Shown one piece after another: positions 58,791 to 64,000 of a stretch of 64,000 bases of DNA. The notes beneath the pieces were generated by a model. That model was given only the letters and a program-made list of their open reading frames with translations. It was not told the DNA's origin and ran no database searches. The DNA is from Bilabrum cf. latius. Taxonomy: Eukaryota; Bigyra: Bicosoecida; Bigyra; Bicosoecida. The stretch lies in NCBI GenBank assembly GCA_965178125.1, contig OZ237749.1:620001-684000 (forward strand), given 5' to 3'. Position 1 is the first letter of the stretch, and the number at the start of each line of letters is the position of its first letter. The position numbers and the translations under genes were made by a program.

Positions 58791-60308
58791 TCAACTGGTT
58801 TTGCCAGAGTCGGGCTCTTCTATTGTTGACAGATGCTCGTCCCCGCCCTGCATGCTGCCTCCCAGCTCCGAGCCCGCCGCATCATCATGAGGCGCGCCAA
58901 AACCCTCGTGTCCGACCCCAGCCGCCCTGTCCGAATCTCTCACCGCACCGTGCGCATCCTTAGGTTCCCCATCGACAACTCCTGCCCCTTGCTCCCTGTC
59001 CAGCCGACTGGGTGGTCGCAACCTCAGGTTTTCCGGGAGCCTCGCCGCGATGTCTGCGAGCTGGCCGTCTACCAGGTGAGCGTACCGCTTGCCGCCGTAC
59101 CGATAGTACCGGGGGTCCGCCGTGGGCTGCCTGGGGGGAAGCCTGTCCGATTCTTTTCGCAGTGCCACGAGCACGCACTGGCAGCACGACGTGAGGCAGT
59201 GAAGCAGGGCGCAGATCAGAGCCACCGGGGCAAACGGATATATCGCACCGGCGATGGAACGCTGGAACGGCGCCGCGCAACCTGGCCTTCGAGCATCCGC
59301 GGCGAGGCAGGTCGCTGAGACAGGGAACAAGTAGGGGCAGCCGCCGTGCCCCTGCAGAGGCCGGAGTGCCGCCAGCCCCTCCGCCGTGAAGTTGCCACTG
59401 CCTGCACCGGGCCCGCCGTTCCCCTGCAAGGCGCTCTGGTCTGGGATCGGATCAAAGGCCTCGTGCGACCGGTAGCTGCCGTCCTCAGACACGAGGCAGA
59501 ACTGCGAAGGGGCGAACCATCCACCGTAGTGCGCCCTCGCACACCGCTGCATGGCCTCGACCGCCGGCAGGTCCGACCGGAGGAGGCTGTCCCCATCGAG
59601 ATCGTGCTTCCACCACGCGTCCACTGGGCTGATTACGTCACCGGGGGAGACCTGGGCGCTGGTGTTACTTGCTGCTCCTGCTCCTGCAGTGCCGCCGCTG
59701 CTCCCCCAGAACAGGTCGGGCCTGTCCTCCACGAGGACCGCGGTTTCCTCTGGTCTCTCAGTCAGGTTGAAGTAGAAGTCACCGGGGCTGCATCGAAGGG
59801 GCGCGCCCCACCCGCAGCACGAGTGCTCCTCTTCGATGGAGAGGAGCCTGCGCCTGTAGGTCTCGATGCCTGCAGCAGCGCCGTGGTGGTAGTACAGCCA
59901 GAGTCTCAGCATGCGAGAGGTTTGCAGGCTCGCCAACTGGCGCTGGCATTTCGGGGAGTCGATGCTGCTTTCATCGCCCCGCAGGAAACACGCATCGGAG
60001 GCCGCCATCGACTCGGAGCCGCCAGCGTCAGGGATCAGCCCAGGCCCTTGCCCCGCCGTTGCCGCAACCGTCGCGCCAATCACACCGAGCACGGCAGCGA
60101 CGCAAACTTGCATGCTGCAAAAAATAAGTAGTGCAAATTTGTTGTGCTAGCTCACGGCTGCCGAACCGCATGCAGCGATCGGCAACTGAGTCCATCCGGC
60201 ACAGCACAGACCGGCGCTCCACAGCTTGGAAACGTTGCCAAAAGCTGTGAGATAGTCCGAATCCAGGAGAAGACGGAGCGCAACCCCGAAATATAAAATC
60301 CAGTTGAT
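58791..60308 (-). CDS. tetraspanin, 5' exon(s) missing
   Basis: Open from an acceptor (GAGCCGCAG) before 60308 to TGA at 58791, 505 codons. TM1 tail INWILYFGVALRLLL; TM2/TM3 LWSAGLCCAGWTQLPIAACG then HNKFALLIFCSMQVCVAAVL; the large extracellular loop carries the diagnostic HSCCGWG and further Cys; TM4 is YPFAPVALICALLHCLTSCC. TAG at 60147-60149, between TM2 and TM3, must be read as Gln (AAVSQHNKF); without it the frame would start inside TM3 and mimic a signal peptide. Tetraspanins organise membrane microdomains. The loop is unusually long (more than 200 residues) and the cytosolic tail is about 110 residues. The initiating exon lies upstream, not identified. Confidence 0.78.
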
Positions 60309-60966
60309 CTGCGGCTCATTCGGCTAAGGGTAGCCCGGTACTAGCTCATCATGGACACGCAACGCTCATGATACAGCTGCATTGATGACCTTGTAGCCAA
60401 TCTCTCACGCCGTGAAACAGCTGCATTCCAAGCAGGCTGCGCAAAGAGGCAGTCCTGTTGCACATCAAGTTGATTCATGTAGAAATCACTATCATTTTGA
60501 CTCGTCGTGCGAGCGGGCGGCGAGCGGAGCACTTTCTCGCTCCGGACGGGTTCTGTATTATTCATCAACTTGAAGTACTCGCAATAAAAAAACAAACGGC
60601 TGGAAACGGAACCAACCAAGGCAACGGAACCTCACACCAATCGCGATCGAATCTTCAGAAGTGAGCACACATGTGCTAACTATTTTGTTGTGGCTGTTGA
60701 TGTGCGGCACGCCCGTACATGATTGGGTAATACACTGCTGATAAACAGTCTTGTTTGCACCGGATCGATTGGATTCGCCGAAGCAAGGCAACACAAATCC
60801 AGCCACACAGTTGACCAATACGGATATTGTTTGTTGTTATTGTCTTGTTATGACCATGCGAAACTCTTTCTGTTCGCGTGATTTCTTTGCTACCTATTCA
60901 TTCGGAAGCATTGATTCGAACACTTGGCCGCCGACCGATTCTTGTTCATCTGCGCAGGGACATACT
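60309..60966. other. intergenic; probably holds the tetraspanin 5' exon
   Basis: No gene could be supported. AT-richer than coding regions. The first tetraspanin exon must be here or further upstream on the minus strand. Confidence 0.4.
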
Positions 60967-61173
60967 ATGGACTCTGCTTACTTCGCTGGAATCGCTGCTG
61001 TTGCATCTGCCTTCCTATGGGTGAACGCACCGTGCCGCTGCTCCGCGCAAGCGTGTGACATACGCTGCACATGCAAGGATACCAAGTGTGAAGGCTGCCC
61101 GTGCTGCGCGGACTGTGATGGTAAATGCGGGTGCACGCAGAGTGGCTGCGGGTGCAAGGGGAACAAGAAATAA
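60967..61173 (+). CDS. metallothionein-like Cys-rich peptide with hydrophobic N-terminus
   Basis: 68 aa, stop TAA. Residues 4-20 are hydrophobic (AYFAGIAAVASAFLWVNA), resembling a signal peptide or anchor. The rest is a Cys-rich string of C-x-C and C-C motifs (CRCSAQACDIRCTCKDTKC, then CPCCADCDGKCGC). It has 18 Cys, no aromatic residues in the Cys-rich part and many Lys, the hallmarks of metallothioneins that chelate Zn, Cd or Cu. Classical metallothioneins are cytosolic and lack a leader, so export or anchoring would be unusual. An in-frame ATG at 60850 could extend it by 39 residues. Confidence 0.7.
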   Translation: MDSAYFAGIAAVASAFLWVNAPCRCSAQACDIRCTCKDTKCEGCPCCADCDGKCGCTQSGCGCKGNKK

Positions 61174-61847
61174 ATCTGGTCTCAGCGGGATTTGGGTTTG
61201 ATTGGCAGCAGCCGGCGAACCCTCTGGCTGCGCGAATGGACCCCCATGTGGCAGTAGCAGGGCCACGCGCACCTGTCGACTGCGGATGCTGCCACTGGTG
61301 ATGTCCTGCCCGACAGCATCTCGACATTTGAATTTGTGCATGTGTTCAGACAAGATGCTACATCCAGACATATCCGAATACGGGGCGACGATTGCCACCA
61401 TGAACCACTGCCACTGATTGCTACATCCGATGGGAGTCCATCATTCCACTGTGGGCAGGCGATGCACCGGACCACACCTTGGGCTGCTTGTCACAGTAGG
61501 GGGTGTGCTGCTGATATGCAACCCACCATGATACCTGGCAGCCTTGTTCGTACCACTGTGGCCGCGAGGCCTCACGCCGGATACCGAAGCAGTGGCAGTA
61601 GCGGGGCCCCCCACTCCTTGGTGTGCCTGCGGTCCGCAAACACAATCACAGTGCCCACTGATTTTCGCCAAAGGCGTGCCCAAACCGGTTTATGTTACTC
61701 TCGGCTCTTCGGCGCTTCCGACCGGACAGGTCCAGCGAAGGGCTTTTTGCGACCAACACCGCACAGTTTGCAGTCATCATCTCTTGCGAGCTCCAAAGGT
61801 CCAGCGCAAGCCACAAATCATAGTGTAAGCGCTCATTAGACGCCCCT
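61174..61847. other. intergenic
   Basis: Open frames occur on both strands but none has a domain or clear coding signature. Confidence 0.35.
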
Positions 61848-64000
61848 ATGATATAGGGTTTGCAGGCAGGAGCCCTGCATGGCGATGGGGGCCACAATAC
61901 TCTGTTTGGAGGGACTGGACGGAGTTCGGGCGTTGGCAAACCGGCCATGTCTGCCTCCAAGGCAGCCTCTGTGGCCACGATGAACCCAAACGCTAAGAGG
62001 AGTCACTGGAACGATATGAGGTAAGAACAAAGATTGCCTTCGTCTCTCCTAAACGGAGTCGAACGGCCCCACGCCTTGGATATGACTTCTCACCGTGTTT
62101 GGGGTCGCCGATACTGCATCGCCCATTTCGCAGGGAGAGACAGAGGCACCTGTCCACGAGGTATCCTCTCCATGCAGCTGAATATTACAGTTTCAAGGCA
62201 GCTCACCTGTCAAAGCACAGGAAGCGCCGGCTGGACAGAGAGAAGACACGCAAACTGCTGCAGGGCCGTCGAGAGCAGCTGGTGTCTTAGCTGCCTTGCT
62301 CTGCCTTGCGGCACCCCAATAGCGCCCTTAGAATTACTATTGATGTTATTTTGGTCATTCTGACTCTATACAGTGGTGAGATAGCCATGTGCGATTTCCA
62401 CTGGCATGCCCCGATGGAGTAGCTGTTTAGCTTGTACCGCACGCTGCTGTTTAGTTTCAGTTGCCTTCCGACGCAGTCATGATGGTGCCTTATCAACTTG
62501 GCTTTGGCCTTGAGCCGCAGCCATGGGATTTTCTGTTCGTGCTAGAGGTCCTTATCGACATTACTTTCGGAGCCGATCTGACGCTGCAATTCTTCTCGTG
62601 GCGTGTCGCTCCCGTGTCTGGAGACACGCTCCTTGACTGCGGTTCGAACGCGAAGAACTATTTATGTTCTTGGTTCATTCTTGACCTATTGTCCACGGTT
62701 CCATTCGACAGGCTTGTGCTAGGCACGAGTGGCAGCACGGCGTTGCGAACGTTTCGGATTCTGCGTATAGTACGCCTCCTGAAGCTGCTAAAGCTTACCC
62801 GGCTCCTTAAGCTGCAGGACCGTGCGAAGCGGTTGGCCCGGATTGTAGGCGTCGGCCTGTACAATTCTGTCGGTGGGGTGTTCCAGCTCCTGTTTCTCAT
62901 TGGGTTTGCCACCCACATCATCGCTTGTCTTTTCCATGGGCTTACGCTCTTCACATTGTTCGGAGAGGTACCGGAGAGGGTGCTTCTCGAGGGAATTGCG
63001 GATGAGCCGGACCCCGATGCGCCAATGCCGGGTCTTTTCCGGGTCGGTGTGGACGGGTCCTCATCGGTGCTGAATGGCGGGGAGAGCTGGGCCACTCTGT
63101 ACGGGGAGACGAACGCAACGGACGCGCAGAGGTACGCGTCTGCCGTGTATTACACGGTAACTTCCCTGCTTAGCGTCGGCCCCGGCGACATTGTGTCGCA
63201 GAACGACACGGAGCGCTTCTTCTCTGTCATTCTGATGGTGCTGGGAGCCTGCCTGTTCGGCATCGTAGTGGCTGGAGTGAGCAAGGTGGTGGAGCAGATG
63301 TCCGCGTCGAGCCTCGCGTACCAGCGCAAAATGAACGAGGTGAACGAGTGGTCGAGCAGCAGGAAGCTGCCCACTCGCCTGCGCCAGCGGATCGGGCGCT
63401 TCTACCGGTACCTGCTGTCTCGCGTGAGCCTATTCTCCGAGGCTAGCATCTTGCAGGACCTGAGCACGTCGCTGAGAAATGAAGTGGTGGCGTGGTCCAA
63501 CGGAAAAATCGTGTACGCGATGGAGCCGTTCAGCGACGCGGACCCCACTCTGGTGACCCTGCTGGTCACCAGGATGCGGCCTTTGTTCCACATGCGGCAG
63601 GACGTGGTGTTTCGAGAGGAGGAGCAGGGCAGAGACGTGTTTTTTCTGGTGAGAGGGGCCGTGCAGCTGGTGGCTGCAGACCCTGGTGAAGCACCGCTGC
63701 AGTACTTGAGGAAGCAGGCGAGGAGGAAGAGGAGGGACGAGCTGCTGGACGTGCTCGGTTTCTTCAACTAGCGGGTGCACGGGTCTGCGGGCAAGCGAGA
63801 GGTCGAGGTGGCCGGGGCTGGGGGGACCGTGCGTGGTCGCGCCTCCGACAGATAGCTGCAGCTTCAGAACGGCGACAGAGCTGGCTCTAGCAGACCATTC
63901 GCGTTCGCGTCAGCTAGCAACTCGGAGTTCAGTGGCGACATCAGCGGCTCCATCCTCGACATCCAGCAGGCTCTCCTCGAGCGGGCACCGAAAAAGGCAA
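61848..64000 (+). CDS. EAG/CNG-type voltage-gated cation channel with cyclic-nucleotide-binding domain, 3' truncated by window
   Basis: Exons 61848-62020, 62134-62375 and 62477-beyond 64000; the phases match (GTAAGA/CAG and GTGAGA/CAG). The second splice fuses RITIDVILVILTLYS with VMMVPYQLGFG, rebuilding S1. S2 is LFVLEVLIDITFGADLTLQF, S4 is RTFRILRIVRLLKLLKLTRL, and the pore reads YYTVTSLLSVGPGDIVSQN, followed by S6, a C-linker and CNBD strands (MRPLFHMRQDVVF, DVFFLVRGAVQLV). TAG at 62288, 63769 and 63853 is read as Gln. The selectivity filter has Pro where Tyr or Phe is expected. Low-complexity sequence begins inside the CNBD at about 63700. ATG at 61848, 61947 or 61980 could be the start. 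Confidence 0.88.

Noticed and set aside
58791-60113. Secreted type I protein starting at the ATG at 60113 with a signal peptide
   Set aside because: Reading the upstream TAG as Gln shows the hydrophobic segment is TM3 of a tetraspanin, with TM1 and TM2 in the same frame upstream.
1-64000. Bacterial or phage DNA
   Set aside because: GT-AG introns with matching phases, P1, HDAC, tetraspanin, SLC35 and RIIa/EF-hand genes, and no operons or Shine-Dalgarno pattern.

Overview
This is a eukaryotic nuclear window. It has GT-AG introns, cytosolic and mitochondrial ribosomal protein genes, a class I histone deacetylase, nucleotide-sugar transporters, a tetraspanin and a radial-spoke-type RIIa/EF-hand protein, the last suggesting a flagellated protist. 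The sequence is GC-rich, with moderate gene density on both strands and short or absent introns. Conserved domains are inflated by low-complexity insertions. I cannot name the lineage from sequence alone.

The dominant observation is the genetic code. Almost every long gene is one uninterrupted reading frame only if TAG is sense. No gene I could model ends at TAG; all end at TGA or TAA. TAG falls inside conserved domains, for example the metallonuclease of protein-only RNase P, transmembrane segments of two SLC35-type transporters, HDAC, a subtilase, an EF-hand and an alpha/beta hydrolase. At the best-placed site it sits where plant RNase P proteins carry Gln. I read the code as UAG = Gln, UAA and UGA = stop (same assignments as NCBI table 15), and all gene models below use it.

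Layout. 0.25-2.8 kb (-): mitochondrial uS5. 3.2-9.0 kb (+): a giant protein-only RNase P. 9.1-11.7 kb (+): secreted arylsulfatase, 8 exons. 12.2-13.2 kb (-): small PH-domain protein with a 24-nt micro-exon. 13.4-15.0 kb (+): D-serine dehydratase/D-threonine aldolase-like enzyme. 15.4-18.4 kb (+): SK-like K+ channel. 19.2-23.3 kb (-): subtilisin-like protease with Ser-rich stalk and GPI-like tail. 23.9-25.4 kb (+): UAA/PAPS-type nucleotide-sulfate or -sugar transporter. 26.1-28.6 kb: two uncharacterised, partly opposed reading frames. 28.7-33.2 kb (+): LRR plus coiled-coil protein. 33.3-34.8 kb (+): SLC35D-like transporter. 35.1-35.8 kb (+): decayed tryptophan synthase beta fragment, flanked by a duplicated block. 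36.4-37.6 kb (-): protein built on a 183-bp tandem repeat. 38.1-38.6 kb (+): ribosomal P1. 39.6-42.5 kb (+): unknown 965-aa protein. 43.1-46.7 kb (+): membrane-anchored GDPD-like protein. 46.7-48.4 kb (-): ABHD8-like hydrolase with a Gly-Ala repeat. 48.5-54.6 kb (-): unknown ~2030-aa protein. 54.7-56.3 kb (-): RSP7-like RIIa/EF-hand protein. 56.4-58.6 kb (+): class I HDAC. 58.8-60.3 kb (-): tetraspanin. 61.0-61.2 kb (+): metallothionein-like peptide. 61.8-64.0 kb (+, runs off the edge): EAG/CNG-type channel.

The genes do not form a pathway; this is ordinary eukaryotic housekeeping, signalling and membrane gene content. What unites them is the recoded UAG and a habit of carrying long, repeat-derived insertions inside otherwise conserved enzymes.
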